From Leptospira bouyouniensis (GTDB lineage Bacteria; Spirochaetota; Leptospiria; Leptospirales; Leptospiraceae): a DNA stretch of 64,000 bases. The notes under the pieces were generated by a model. It worked only from the letters and a program-made list of their open reading frames with translations. It was not told the origin of the DNA and did not search any database. The DNA is taken from contig NZ_RQFT01000010.1 of the NCBI RefSeq assembly GCF_004769525.1, forward strand, positions 62,001-126,000. The letters are read 5' to 3'. Both the position numbers and the translations under genes were made by a program. Shown piece by piece: positions 25,673 through 35,260 of the stretch (position 1 is its first letter; each line of letters opens with the position of its first letter).

Positions 25673-26973
25673 AATCTGTAATCAAACGAATTGGATTACG
25701 ATATCTTCTAAACTTAGGAGTAAACAATCAATTAGACTTACAAACTTCTGTTAGAGTTCAACTTTCTAATCTCATCGCGATACTGGGAATTGTTTCAAAT
25801 ATTCAATATTCGATTTTATTTACAATCGCAGGCGCACCGAACGTTATGACAATGAACGTGATTCACTTTTTCGTGATTTGTACTTTATCCTATATTTTAT
25901 ACTTAAATCAAAAGGAAAAATATTCATTAGCAAGAATCATCTTAGTATTTACGATTTCTGTTCCATTGTTATTCGTTTCCTTTATTAGTTTTGGCAAATC
26001 TGGTGGTTTTTATTATTATTTTTTAGTTTTTGCATTGGCTCCATTTGTTTTGTTTTCCTATGAGGAAAAGTTCTGGATCTTAATTGTATTTTTATCGAAT
26101 AACTTATTTTATGTTTGGTTTGAATTTTTTGGAAAACCAGGTGAATTTATCAAAGGAACTTTATTATTTGATTCGTTTATCCAAGAGTTATTTCGAATCA
26201 ATTCCGTTTTATCCAGTTTATTCTTTGTCGCACTTATCATGTTTTATTTTCTAAGAAATACGAACCGAATCCAAAAAGAAATGATTCGTACAAATGCACA
26301 CAAAGATAAAATTTTTTCTATATTAGCGCACGATTTAAAAGGGCCAATCGGTACGATGAATTCGTTTTTAGGATATTTAACTGAAAACATACCTGAAAAA
26401 GATGAATTGGTCGTCGCCTTAAAAGAATTAAAGAAAAGTACAAATCAATCATTTTTAGTATTGGAGAACTTACTCGATTGGGCAAGAAATGAATCTAAAA
26501 AAATCCCAATTCATATGGAAATATTAAGTTTAATTTCTATAGTTCAAAATGCAAAAGATATATTGGATCTACAAGCAACTGATAAAAAGATCAGGTGGGA
26601 AATAATTGTTCCAGATCATATAAAAGTTTTTTGTGATGAACGAATGATCAGTACGGTGATTCGAAATTTGTTTTCTAATGCTATCAAATTTTCGTATCCC
26701 AATGGGACAGTATCTATCAAAGGAATCCATTTAGGTAAATATGCTGAATTAACCATCTCAGATTTGGGAATTGGAATGTCTAAAGATCAAATCAAACAAA
26801 TTGAAAATGGAAATCCTTTTCCGACGACTTTTGGTACGCAAGGCGAAAAGGGGACAGGATTAGGTCTGCTTGTTTGCAAAGAGATGCTTAAAAATCAAGG
26901 TTGTACGATGAATGTGACAAGTTCACCAAATCTTGGTACAAAAATCACAATCCAAATTCCAAACTCTTTTTAA
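25669..26973 (+). CDS. Membrane sensor histidine kinase
   Basis: A 434-residue kinase. About six hydrophobic helices fill residues 30-200. A HisKA-like region follows with phosphoacceptor His in SILAHDLKGPIGTMNS, then a HATPase with N box NLFSNAIKFSYPNG, G1 DLGIGMSK and G2 GTGLGLLVCKEML. No receiver domain is present, and no response regulator gene is adjacent, so the phospho-partner is elsewhere. It is translationally coupled to the SpoIIE phosphatase (4-nt overlap), implying that a His-kinase and a Ser-phosphatase arm read related inputs. Confidence 0.9.
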   Translation: MKSVIKRIGLRYLLNLGVNNQLDLQTSVRVQLSNLIAILGIVSNIQYSILFTIAGAPNVMTMNVIHFFVICTLSYILYLNQKEKYSLARIILVFTISVPLLFVSFISFGKSGGFYYYFLVFALAPFVLFSYEEKFWILIVFLSNNLFYVWFEFFGKPGEFIKGTLLFDSFIQELFRINSVLSSLFFVALIMFYFLRNTNRIQKEMIRTNAHKDKIFSILAHDLKGPIGTMNSFLGYLTENIPEKDELVVALKELKKSTNQSFLVLENLLDWARNESKKIPIHMEILSLISIVQNAKDILDLQATDKKIRWEIIVPDHIKVFCDERMISTVIRNLFSNAIKFSYPNGTVSIKGIHLGKYAELTISDLGIGMSKDQIKQIENGNPFPTTFGTQGEKGTGLGLLVCKEMLKNQGCTMNVTSSPNLGTKITIQIPNSF

Positions 26974-27006
26974 TTTAGTTTCTTTTTTAAATTCTATCTT
27001 GTCCAA

Positions 27007-29277
27007 TTGAAAGGTATGTGGCCCAAATTTTATTTTAACTGGTTACGAAAAAATTCCCCCACCGGATCTGTCGAAGTTTATCCTGAAATTTCGGATTCTT
27101 ACGAAACAAATTTACCGAATGTTTTTGTAATTGGAGACTTAACAGGTGTTCCGCTCTTAAAGATGGCAGCCGAAAGTGGAGTTCAAGTTTGGAAATATAT
27201 TCCGCAACTCTCCAACGACCATCTCGATGTCGTTATCATTGGTTCAGGGCCTGCGGGAGTATCCTGTGCGATGGAAGCAAAACGTTTAGGAAAAAAATAC
27301 TTGGTTTTGGAATCAAATCTTCCCTTCCAAACGATTCAAAGTTATCCAAATAAAAAACCAATCTTTGCGGAACCAAAGAATTTTATAACAAATTCTTCCA
27401 TCCGAATTATTGATACTGTTAAAGAAGATCTATTAAAAGACTTAAATAAAATCCTAAATGATAATCCTATTCAAATCGAAACAAACCAAAGAGTTGTTAA
27501 TATTAAAAAAGCAAATGTAGGTTATGTTTTAGAAACAGAATCTGGATCAATTTTTAAAACAAATGCAGTAGTGATCGCAATGGGTAAATCAGGTGATCCA
27601 AAAAAATTAGGGATTAAAGGCGAAAATGAAGCCAATGTCTCTTATCGACTTATTGATCCGAAAGATACAACTGGTTTATCCGTGGTGATTGTTGGTGGAG
27701 GAGATACAGCCATTGAATCTGCACTCCTTTGTGCAGAGTTTGCAAAAGAAACTACAATCATTCATCGAGGAAAGGAATTTAACAAAGCAAAATCAGATAA
27801 CATAGACTTAATTTTAGAATTGGAATCACAAGGAAAGGTGAATATCATTTATGAATCTGAGGTAAGTGAGATTACCTCTACTTCAGTTTTGATTAAAAAC
27901 CAACAATCCGCAAAAAAAATTAAAGCTGATTTGGTTTTTATCATGATCGGAACACTTCCACCCATAGGATTTTTCAAACGGGTTGGAATCAAATTACAGA
28001 ATGAAAAAAAAGTTTTGGATTGGGTGGGACTTACGGGATTGGTAACGTTTGCAATGGCTGCTTATTTTGGAAAAGCTTCCTTTTACGGACCATCTTGGTT
28101 TTCTTTTCTTGCTAGCATTTCAGCTTTTGTTTCCACTCTCAGTTTGATCTGTTATAGTGGGATCTTATTGGCTAAAAAACAGACAAAATTTGATTTATGG
28201 AAAGTTTTGAAAATTTGTTATTACCTCTTTGCGTTTAGTTATTTTTTAACTGTTTATTTTTTGTCAACCTACCAACAATTCCATTTATTTGGAAAATATC
28301 CGGCTTTCCATTATACATTTTTATACTCACTTACAATTTTAGTTTTTGGTATCCGTAGAATTTTGGTTCGTAAAACCCAATACATTTATTACCAAACATT
28401 AACATTAATAGGAGTTCAAGTTTTCTTTTTATTTTTGCTTCCTGAGCTGATATTACCTGCGTTAGGTGAATTTGGTTATTTAGGAAGTGAGAATGGGTTC
28501 ATAAGAAAAGAAATTTTTCCTTCAGACTCTTATTGGAAAGCTTATGGATTTATCCTTGCATGGCCATTAAGTATGGGAGTTTTATATGATGGTGGTATCA
28601 CAAAGTTTTGGTTAATATATGGACTTTCTTTTAGTTTTATTTTGATTCCGCTGTTAGTGTACCATTATGGGAAAGGAGCCTATTGTGGTTGGATATGTTC
28701 TTGCGGAGGACTTGCAGAAACACTAGGAGATGAATATAGACAAAAAATGCCTCATTCAAAAACGGCATATAAATGGGAACATTCGGGGCAATATATTTTG
28801 TTCTTAGCTGCTACTCTCACAATCTTAAAACTTATTGGCGTATTTGGTAAGTCGATTTATCCCAATTTAGAATTGGGAGAGAACATAGCAGATTCGGTTA
28901 AATGGGTATATGATATTGTTGTTGATATTGGTCTTGCAGGAGTTGTTGGCGTAGGATTTTATTTTTTTTATTCAGGTCGAGTTTGGTGCCGAATGTTTTG
29001 TCCTTTAGCATCTTTAATGCATATTTATGCCAGGTTTAGCCAATTTAGAATTTTTTCTGACAAAAAGAAATGTATCTCATGTAATATTTGTACTAAAAAT
29101 TGTCACCAAGGAATTGATGTGATGGGTTATGCAAGCAGGGGAATCGCTATGGATAGTGTACAATGTGTCCGCTGTTCTGCTTGTGTATCATTATGCCCAA
29201 CGGATGTTTTAGAATTTGGAAAATTGAAAAAGGAAGTGATTCAATATGATAAATTAGAAGCGAAATCCAGGAAATAA
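27007..29277 (+). CDS. Flavoprotein reductase fused to NapH/NosR-like membrane polyferredoxin
   Basis: A 756-residue fusion. Residues 38-60 (NVFVIGDLTGVPLL) look like the end of a thioredoxin-reductase-type domain, here placed first. A full FAD/NAD(P) unit follows (VVIIGSGPAG at 75-84, VIVGGGDTA at 227-235), without the CxxC redox disulfide. Then come about eight membrane helices (340-660) with CGWICSCG (560-567) and CRMFCP (661-666), and two 4Fe-4S motifs (Cys 689/692/695/699 and 720/723/726/730). It probably moves electrons between NAD(P)H, quinone or an external acceptor. The start is unclear: TTG 27007 or ATG 27016, neither with a good ribosome site. Partner unknown. Confidence 0.83.
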   Translation: MKGMWPKFYFNWLRKNSPTGSVEVYPEISDSYETNLPNVFVIGDLTGVPLLKMAAESGVQVWKYIPQLSNDHLDVVIIGSGPAGVSCAMEAKRLGKKYLVLESNLPFQTIQSYPNKKPIFAEPKNFITNSSIRIIDTVKEDLLKDLNKILNDNPIQIETNQRVVNIKKANVGYVLETESGSIFKTNAVVIAMGKSGDPKKLGIKGENEANVSYRLIDPKDTTGLSVVIVGGGDTAIESALLCAEFAKETTIIHRGKEFNKAKSDNIDLILELESQGKVNIIYESEVSEITSTSVLIKNQQSAKKIKADLVFIMIGTLPPIGFFKRVGIKLQNEKKVLDWVGLTGLVTFAMAAYFGKASFYGPSWFSFLASISAFVSTLSLICYSGILLAKKQTKFDLWKVLKICYYLFAFSYFLTVYFLSTYQQFHLFGKYPAFHYTFLYSLTILVFGIRRILVRKTQYIYYQTLTLIGVQVFFLFLLPELILPALGEFGYLGSENGFIRKEIFPSDSYWKAYGFILAWPLSMGVLYDGGITKFWLIYGLSFSFILIPLLVYHYGKGAYCGWICSCGGLAETLGDEYRQKMPHSKTAYKWEHSGQYILFLAATLTILKLIGVFGKSIYPNLELGENIADSVKWVYDIVVDIGLAGVVGVGFYFFYSGRVWCRMFCPLASLMHIYARFSQFRIFSDKKKCISCNICTKNCHQGIDVMGYASRGIAMDSVQCVRCSACVSLCPTDVLEFGKLKKEVIQYDKLEAKSRK

Positions 29278-29283
29278 TTATTT

Positions 29284-30468
29284 ATGTCAACTAAGGATGA
29301 CATTCTTTTTTTATTTGAGCAGGGAATAAAGGCAGCAAATCCAGAATTTTTGTTCGAAGACTTTTGGAAAAAAAATCCAGGATTAGAACAAACATTTAAT
29401 GATCAGAATAAGAAATTATTTGTTTTTGCATTGGGAAAAGCTGCTTATTCGATGGCTATGTCATTTTCTCATTATTTTCCGGTAAACAAAGGTTTTATAC
29501 TTACAAAGTACGGACATCTGCCATCAGAAAAGCTAAAAATGAGAGAAGATTCAATTTGGAAATATAGGGAAGCTTCTCACCCTATTCTTGATCAAAATTC
29601 TATCGATTTTGGAATGGAAGTATTAAAAATACTCAAAGAACTAGGATCTAATGATCGTTTAGTGGTTCTCCTTTCTGGAGGTGCTTCTAGTTTATTTGAA
29701 GTACCGATTGACGGATATGCATTAAACGATTTGGTTTCCATTCAAGATCAATTACTAAGAAGTGGAAAAACAATTCAGGAAATTAACCAGGAAAGGAAAA
29801 AATATTCCACAGTAAAGGGTGGTAAACTTTTAAAAGAACTAAACGAAGAGTTAGAAGTATTCTCTTTTGTGATTTCAGATGTCATCGGCGATGATCCAAA
29901 TTCAATTGGATCAGGTCCAACCTTTCCAAGTCGTAATTATTTTATCTTAGGAAATCTTTCTAGATCTATCGAAAACATTGTTTTCGAGGCAACAAATTTA
30001 GGATATAAAACCAAACAAATCAGTGATACTTGGACAGAGTCAACGAAGGAAACTTCTATCTTGATAGAAAAAGAATTTCTAACTGCATTGGAGTCTCCAG
30101 AAAAACAAATCGTATTACTTGGCGGAGAAATGGTATGTCCTGTTTTTGGAAATGGACTTGGTGGTAGGAACCAAGAAGTATCCCTTCGGGTTGCCATTTT
30201 ATTAGGTAAGCACAAAGTAAATCGTGAATGGGCATTTTTATCAGGTGGGACTGACGGAACGGATGGACCTACAGATGCGGCCGGTGGAGTTGTTGGCAAT
30301 CAAACCATACCCGATTTGAAGGCAAAACATTGGGACCCAATAGAACAATTAGAAAATTCAAATTCTTATCCAATCCTAAAAGATGTAGATGCCCTTGTAA
30401 TGACAGGTCCTACTGGTACCAATGTGAATGATATACTGATCTTGTTAGTTGACAGTGCGAAAGCCTAA
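29284..30468 (+). CDS. Glycerate 2-kinase (DUF4147/MOFRL family)
   Basis: A 394-residue protein that phosphorylates glycerate to 2-phosphoglycerate, linking glyoxylate, tartrate or serine-cycle carbon to glycolysis. It shows the family's two-domain plan: N-terminal ALGKAAYSMA, VVLLSGGASSLFEVP and STVKGGKLLKELN, then the MOFRL domain with GGRNQEVSLRVA and LSGGTDGTDGPTDAAGG. It starts 6 nt after the flavoprotein fusion and is probably co-transcribed. Its last 24 bp overlap the 3' end of the convergent secernin-like gene. Confidence 0.9.
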   Translation: MSTKDDILFLFEQGIKAANPEFLFEDFWKKNPGLEQTFNDQNKKLFVFALGKAAYSMAMSFSHYFPVNKGFILTKYGHLPSEKLKMREDSIWKYREASHPILDQNSIDFGMEVLKILKELGSNDRLVVLLSGGASSLFEVPIDGYALNDLVSIQDQLLRSGKTIQEINQERKKYSTVKGGKLLKELNEELEVFSFVISDVIGDDPNSIGSGPTFPSRNYFILGNLSRSIENIVFEATNLGYKTKQISDTWTESTKETSILIEKEFLTALESPEKQIVLLGGEMVCPVFGNGLGGRNQEVSLRVAILLGKHKVNREWAFLSGGTDGTDGPTDAAGGVVGNQTIPDLKAKHWDPIEQLENSNSYPILKDVDALVMTGPTGTNVNDILILLVDSAKA

Positions 30469-31794
30469 TTTTTTATTTTGTCCACTCCAATAAAGTTGGA
30501 ACAATGGATTCTGCCATCTGCTTTTTCCAATTTTAGAAATTAATAATTCATCATAAATTTTTTTAAGTATATTAACGTGGTCTTTTAAAAATCTCCATTG
30601 TATCTCTTCCTTTTTTTGTATAGGGATTGAGTCTTTTGTAAGAGTAAATACCGATTCTTGTAAACCAACAAGAGAGGGAACAAGAATCGATCTTACTCCT
30701 TGGTAATCAAAATTTGCTTTGCGAGCAATAGATTCATGTAACCACCATAAAGTGTCTTCATACTTCCCATCTGATTCTAAACTAGATGCATTGATAAAGT
30801 TTTTTGTTCCAAAAAAGAATGGTTTGAATAAACTTAAACAAGGTGTTGATGTTCCGGTATAAAAAACTCTCATAGGGTCTTGATTAGTTTCTGAAGTGTC
30901 CCATTCTACAACCAAACTTCCATTTGTTTGATTCGGTGTTGTCGGACCAGTTGCATGAAGGCAAAGTGATTTCATAGAGGAGTTGCAAGGTTCAAATTCA
31001 TCCGTGTCAATCGAGTGAATTTTTAAAGTTTCAATCGCAAGTTTTGAATTATATGTCGTATGTTTATTTTGAAATTGTTCTGCTGTGATTTGATGTAGAT
31101 TTCTGCGATCGGTGCAGTGACTCATATATGTATAAAATGAATCACTGAAATAATTTTTGAATGAAAAATCTTTATTAGATTTGTACTTTAATTTTTGAAT
31201 TAAATTAGTAGATGAATAATCAAAGTCAGATTCAATGGTCAACCCATTCGAGATTGCATAAAATGAATCAATTTTTTTAGCAACCCAATATCGATCTGCA
31301 GTTTCTAAGACATATCCATCTGTACGATCAGCGATGATAAAACTATTGTGATAAAAGAAACTTTGATTTTGATAACCACCGCAAGCGTCCTGCCCATATT
31401 TTTCTAAAAGTTCCGTTATTAAAAATAATGCATCTTTGGCTGTTTTGGATCGTTCTAATACCAAACGAATTAAATCCATCCCCGTTAAGCCATTGTTTTT
31501 TTTATTGATCTTAAGGTTTGTAAATACTGCTTCATTTCCAATACAAACACCAAATTCATTCACTCCCATTTCAGCTCCCCACATATGAAATGGTTTCGAT
31601 AAAAAAACTTCGAATGTAACGTTCGTTTGTGGAATCTCTATATATGTGGTCTTTAAAACTGAATTTTTGGGATGTTCGATCCTTGGCAAGTGAAGTATCG
31701 ATTGGGCCTCATTTGGTTCTCTATCAGAGTTTTTTGCAAAGATTCTTTTTTGAGTTTTTGTAAATTTTTCAGTGGCAAGGGATGTATCACACAT
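30445..31794 (-). CDS. Secernin-like peptidase (C69 family, Ntn hydrolase)
   Basis: A 449-residue protein that begins MCDT: removing the first Met would expose Cys2 as the N-terminal nucleophile of the C69 dipeptidase/secernin family. Family features follow: FAKNSDREPNEAQ, MGVNEFGVCIGNEAVFT, LTGMDLIRLVLERS and YVLETADRYWVAKK. It is predicted to be a cytoplasmic dipeptidase or amidase. The 24-bp tail-to-tail overlap with the glycerate kinase leaves no room for a separate terminator. It is divergent from the P-type ATPase by 52 bp. Confidence 0.86.
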   Translation of the reverse strand: MCDTSLATEKFTKTQKRIFAKNSDREPNEAQSILHLPRIEHPKNSVLKTTYIEIPQTNVTFEVFLSKPFHMWGAEMGVNEFGVCIGNEAVFTNLKINKKNNGLTGMDLIRLVLERSKTAKDALFLITELLEKYGQDACGGYQNQSFFYHNSFIIADRTDGYVLETADRYWVAKKIDSFYAISNGLTIESDFDYSSTNLIQKLKYKSNKDFSFKNYFSDSFYTYMSHCTDRRNLHQITAEQFQNKHTTYNSKLAIETLKIHSIDTDEFEPCNSSMKSLCLHATGPTTPNQTNGSLVVEWDTSETNQDPMRVFYTGTSTPCLSLFKPFFFGTKNFINASSLESDGKYEDTLWWLHESIARKANFDYQGVRSILVPSLVGLQESVFTLTKDSIPIQKKEEIQWRFLKDHVNILKKIYDELLISKIGKSRWQNPLFQLYWSGQNKKLGFRTVN

Positions 31795-31846
31795 TCTAGA
31801 ATGTTATTCTGAAATCTAAATTTTTCAAACCAAAATTCGAGTAAAA

Positions 31847-34360
31847 ATGCAATCAATACCGAAACAATTTTCAGAATTCATGACGATGGGGTTAACCTCC
31901 GATTTGGTAAAAAAGAACCGTTCAGTCTACGGTGCAAACGAGATCAGTACTTCCAATAAAAATAGTTTCTTTCGGATGTTATTTGGCGTTGTCACTGAAC
32001 CAATGATTTTGCTTCTCATTTCCATTAGTATAGTTTACTTACTACTTGGTGACCGAGGTGAGGCCTTACTATTGTTATGTTCAGTTGTTGGAATTATTTG
32101 TATCACTTTTTACCAAGAAAAAAAAACAGAAACGGCAATTTCAGCACTTAGATCGTTAGCCAGCCCTCGTACAAATGTCATACGTGATGGCAAAATTTTT
32201 CGAATTGAAGGGAGAGACGTGGTTTTTGGTGATCTCATCATTTTAAATGAAGGAGACCGCATTCCAGCGGATGCCGAACTATTATCTGATCGATTATTTT
32301 CATGTGATGAATCATTGTTAACTGGTGAGTCAATTCCGGTAAATAAGCCTGTAGGACATTTAGTTTATTGTGGTGCTTTGGTTGTTGGTGGAGAAGGGAT
32401 TTGTAGAATAAATGCAGTTGGGAACCATACAGAAATCGGAAAAATCGGTAAAAAAATTGCAGAGGAATCTGTAGGAAGAACTTTATTAGAAATTGAAGTT
32501 ACAAAACTAGTTAGAAATTTGTTTTTTGTAGCTGCCAGTTTATGTATCATTTTAGCATTATATTTTGGTTTTGTAAAATCACTATGGTTGCAAGGCTTAT
32601 TATCTGGTTTAACGCTTGCTATTGGTTTGATGCCAGAAGAGTTACCTTTGGTACTGACAATCTTTTTTGCGTTAGGGGCTTATCGTTTGAGTACTAAAAA
32701 TGTATTAGTACGAAGATCATCTATTATTGAAACATTAGGGGCAGCAACTGTCTTATGTTCAGATAAAACAGGCACTATCACTAAAAATAAAATGAAGGTC
32801 GGGAAAATTACATCTAAAGAAAATGCAGAAAATATAGAATTTGGATCTGACATTTCGCAACCTTCAAAGGAGATCTTACAATTCGCATATTTTGCATCAA
32901 AACATCCTAGTTTTGATCCTATGGATATAGCTATCACGGATTGTATGAACGAATTCTATCAAAATGGAGATTTGTCTTTATTATCAATTAAAGATTTTCC
33001 TTTGACTCCTGAGCAGTTAACTATGGTTAGAGTTTTAAAGGAAGATGATAGTTATGTTTGTTATGTGAAAGGATCTCCTGAAGCAGTATTTGAGTTATGT
33101 CAATTGGGTATAAAGGATCTAGATTTTTGGACAAAAAAAACAAATGAACTTGCAAACGAAGGATATCGAGTATTAGCAGTAGCAAAGTCAACATCACCTG
33201 TAAAAAATATTCCAGATCAAAGAAATTCTTTACCATATACAATATTTGGTTTAATTTCTTTCTTAGATCCGATTCGTGAAATAGTGCCAACGGCTATAAA
33301 TACCGCTTACGAATCGGGTATACGTGTGATTATGATAACAGGCGATTATCCTGAAACGGCAAAAAATATCGCAAAACAAATTGGATTAAAAAATTCTGAA
33401 CAAGTGTATACGGGCAAGGAGTTATCACTATTAAGTGAAGTTGAATTAACCAAAGTTTTGAATGACTGTAATGTGTTTTCACGAGTTAGTCCTGAAGACA
33501 AATGGAAACTTGTTCGAATTTTAAAATCCAAAGGTGAAATTGTAGCAATGACTGGTGATGGCGTAAATGACGCACCTGCTTTGAGAACAGCTAACATTGG
33601 AGTCGCTATGGGCGAACGAGGAACAGATGTTGCGAGAGAAGCTGCCGATATCGTATTGTTAGACGACTCATTCTCTTCCATATTAGAATCTGTCAGGATT
33701 GGCAGACAGATTTTTGACAATCTCAAAAAAGCATTAGGGTATTTAATTGGAGTCCATATTCCCATCGTAGGGATTACTTTTTTCCCAATTTTATTTGATT
33801 GGCCAATCATTGTTTTGTCGGCCATACACATTGTTTTTATGGAAATGGTAATCGATCCAACTTGTACGATCGTTTTTGAAAATGAAGATGCGGAATTTGA
33901 TCTGATGAAACGTATGCCAAGGGATGCAGCCGAACCATTATTGGATCGAGAATTATTTACGAATTCTCTAATCCAGGGTTTTTATTCATTGTTGTCAGTT
34001 GTGTCCACATATTGGATCACACTTAAATTTTTAAAAGATTCATCTTCCAATCAAGCTGTCAGTACAGCAACATTTGTGACTCTTGTTTTTTCCAACTTAT
34101 TCTTAATTTTAGCAAATCGTTCCTTACATGAATCGATGTGGAGTCGGATGAGAATCAAAAATTCTATGATTTACTATGTATTTATTGGAACAGTCGGAGT
34201 TCTATTGCTTTCCATTTATCTGCCTGGTATGAATTCATTATTTCGATTTGTACCGTTAAATTTTCTCCAATTCATGGTAGCGATACTTGTTGCATTTATC
34301 GGAGTATTGTTTTATGATATGACAAAAGTTTCTGTTTCTAAGTGGCTCCGCAGAAACTAA
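31847..34360 (+). CDS. P-type cation-transporting ATPase
   Basis: An 837-residue ATPase with the plan of calcium-type (P2) pumps: N-terminal actuator, LTGESIPVNK, phosphorylation loop SDKTGTITKNKM, hinge MTGDGVNDAPALR, and about ten membrane helices. The TM4 ion site reads MPEELPLVLT instead of the PEGLP seen in SERCA-like pumps, so the transported cation (Ca2+, Mg2+, Mn2+ or another) is uncertain. No N-terminal heavy-metal domain or CPC motif is present, which argues against a copper or zinc pump. The next gene, a patatin, follows after 24 nt and may be co-transcribed. Confidence 0.9.
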   Translation: MQSIPKQFSEFMTMGLTSDLVKKNRSVYGANEISTSNKNSFFRMLFGVVTEPMILLLISISIVYLLLGDRGEALLLLCSVVGIICITFYQEKKTETAISALRSLASPRTNVIRDGKIFRIEGRDVVFGDLIILNEGDRIPADAELLSDRLFSCDESLLTGESIPVNKPVGHLVYCGALVVGGEGICRINAVGNHTEIGKIGKKIAEESVGRTLLEIEVTKLVRNLFFVAASLCIILALYFGFVKSLWLQGLLSGLTLAIGLMPEELPLVLTIFFALGAYRLSTKNVLVRRSSIIETLGAATVLCSDKTGTITKNKMKVGKITSKENAENIEFGSDISQPSKEILQFAYFASKHPSFDPMDIAITDCMNEFYQNGDLSLLSIKDFPLTPEQLTMVRVLKEDDSYVCYVKGSPEAVFELCQLGIKDLDFWTKKTNELANEGYRVLAVAKSTSPVKNIPDQRNSLPYTIFGLISFLDPIREIVPTAINTAYESGIRVIMITGDYPETAKNIAKQIGLKNSEQVYTGKELSLLSEVELTKVLNDCNVFSRVSPEDKWKLVRILKSKGEIVAMTGDGVNDAPALRTANIGVAMGERGTDVAREAADIVLLDDSFSSILESVRIGRQIFDNLKKALGYLIGVHIPIVGITFFPILFDWPIIVLSAIHIVFMEMVIDPTCTIVFENEDAEFDLMKRMPRDAAEPLLDRELFTNSLIQGFYSLLSVVSTYWITLKFLKDSSSNQAVSTATFVTLVFSNLFLILANRSLHESMWSRMRIKNSMIYYVFIGTVGVLLLSIYLPGMNSLFRFVPLNFLQFMVAILVAFIGVLFYDMTKVSVSKWLRRN

Positions 34361-34384
34361 AAAGGTGATATTGATAACTACATT

Positions 34385-35248
34385 ATGATAGAACTTATTT
34401 TTCCTAAAAAATATTCAGCTTTATGTTTGAAATCTGCATTCTTTGGTTTTTTTGCTCATACAGGTTTTGTGAGAGGTTTACAAGAGATCGGTTTTAAACC
34501 AGCCATCGTAACTGGTTCAAGTTCTGGTGCAATGATTGGAGCCTTATATGCAACTGGGAAAGATATGGTCGAATTTGAATCTTTGGTTTTAGGACTTAAA
34601 AAAAAGGATTTTTGGGAAGGTAATTCATTAACGTTACTTGGTCGCCTTTTGAAGAAAGGTTGGAACCAATCGAGTGGTGTATTAACAGGACAAGCAACTC
34701 GTAAGATTTTATATCCTTACCTTGGAAATAAAAAGTTTTCTGACTTACCAATCAAACTTGGAATTGCAGTTTCTAATTTATCTAAAAATAAACGTGAGTT
34801 AATCACAGAAGGAAATGTTTTGGATGCAGTGATGGCTTCCATCGCGTTTCCATTTTTATATGAAGTGCAGGAATTTCAGGGTCAAGAGTTTTTAGATGGT
34901 GGAATTGGTGATGGGGAACCAATCAAAGAATTAATATTAGATCCTAGCATCGATAGAATTGTAATTCACCAAATTAATAATAGCAGACCTATTAGCAAAA
35001 ATATGATGAAGCGGGCGTTAGATGCATCGGTTCAAATCATTGAAACAGAAACAGAAGACTTAAAAACTTTGTTAGCAAAAGAAAAAGGTAAAAAATTAAT
35101 TCGATTAGAAACCAATACACCTTATTTGTCTCCGAATGATTTTTCAAAGGGTAAATTTGCATTGGCAGAAGGGAGAGGAACTGCTTATAAACATAAACCC
35201 GAGATATTGGGTGAAATGGAATTACCAATTTTTGGACTCTTCAATTAA
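34385..35248 (+). CDS. Patatin-like phospholipase
   Basis: A 287-residue acyl hydrolase. The nucleophile elbow is GSSSG (VTGSSSGAMIGALYATG) and the catalytic Asp is in LDGGIGDGEP, making the Ser-Asp dyad of the patatin family. The glycine-rich oxyanion loop, normally GGGxRG, is degenerate (FFGFFAHTGFVRG). No signal peptide is seen, so it should act in the cytoplasm or on the inner face of the membrane. It lies between the ATPase and a hybrid kinase, with 12 nt to the latter, so the three genes may form one transcript. Confidence 0.86.
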   Translation: MIELIFPKKYSALCLKSAFFGFFAHTGFVRGLQEIGFKPAIVTGSSSGAMIGALYATGKDMVEFESLVLGLKKKDFWEGNSLTLLGRLLKKGWNQSSGVLTGQATRKILYPYLGNKKFSDLPIKLGIAVSNLSKNKRELITEGNVLDAVMASIAFPFLYEVQEFQGQEFLDGGIGDGEPIKELILDPSIDRIVIHQINNSRPISKNMMKRALDASVQIIETETEDLKTLLAKEKGKKLIRLETNTPYLSPNDFSKGKFALAEGRGTAYKHKPEILGEMELPIFGLFN

Positions 35249-35260
35249 AACACTTCAATT

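Noticed and set aside
33346..33831. 161-codon minus-strand frame inside the P-type ATPase
   Set aside because: Shadow of the conserved hinge region of the ATPase.
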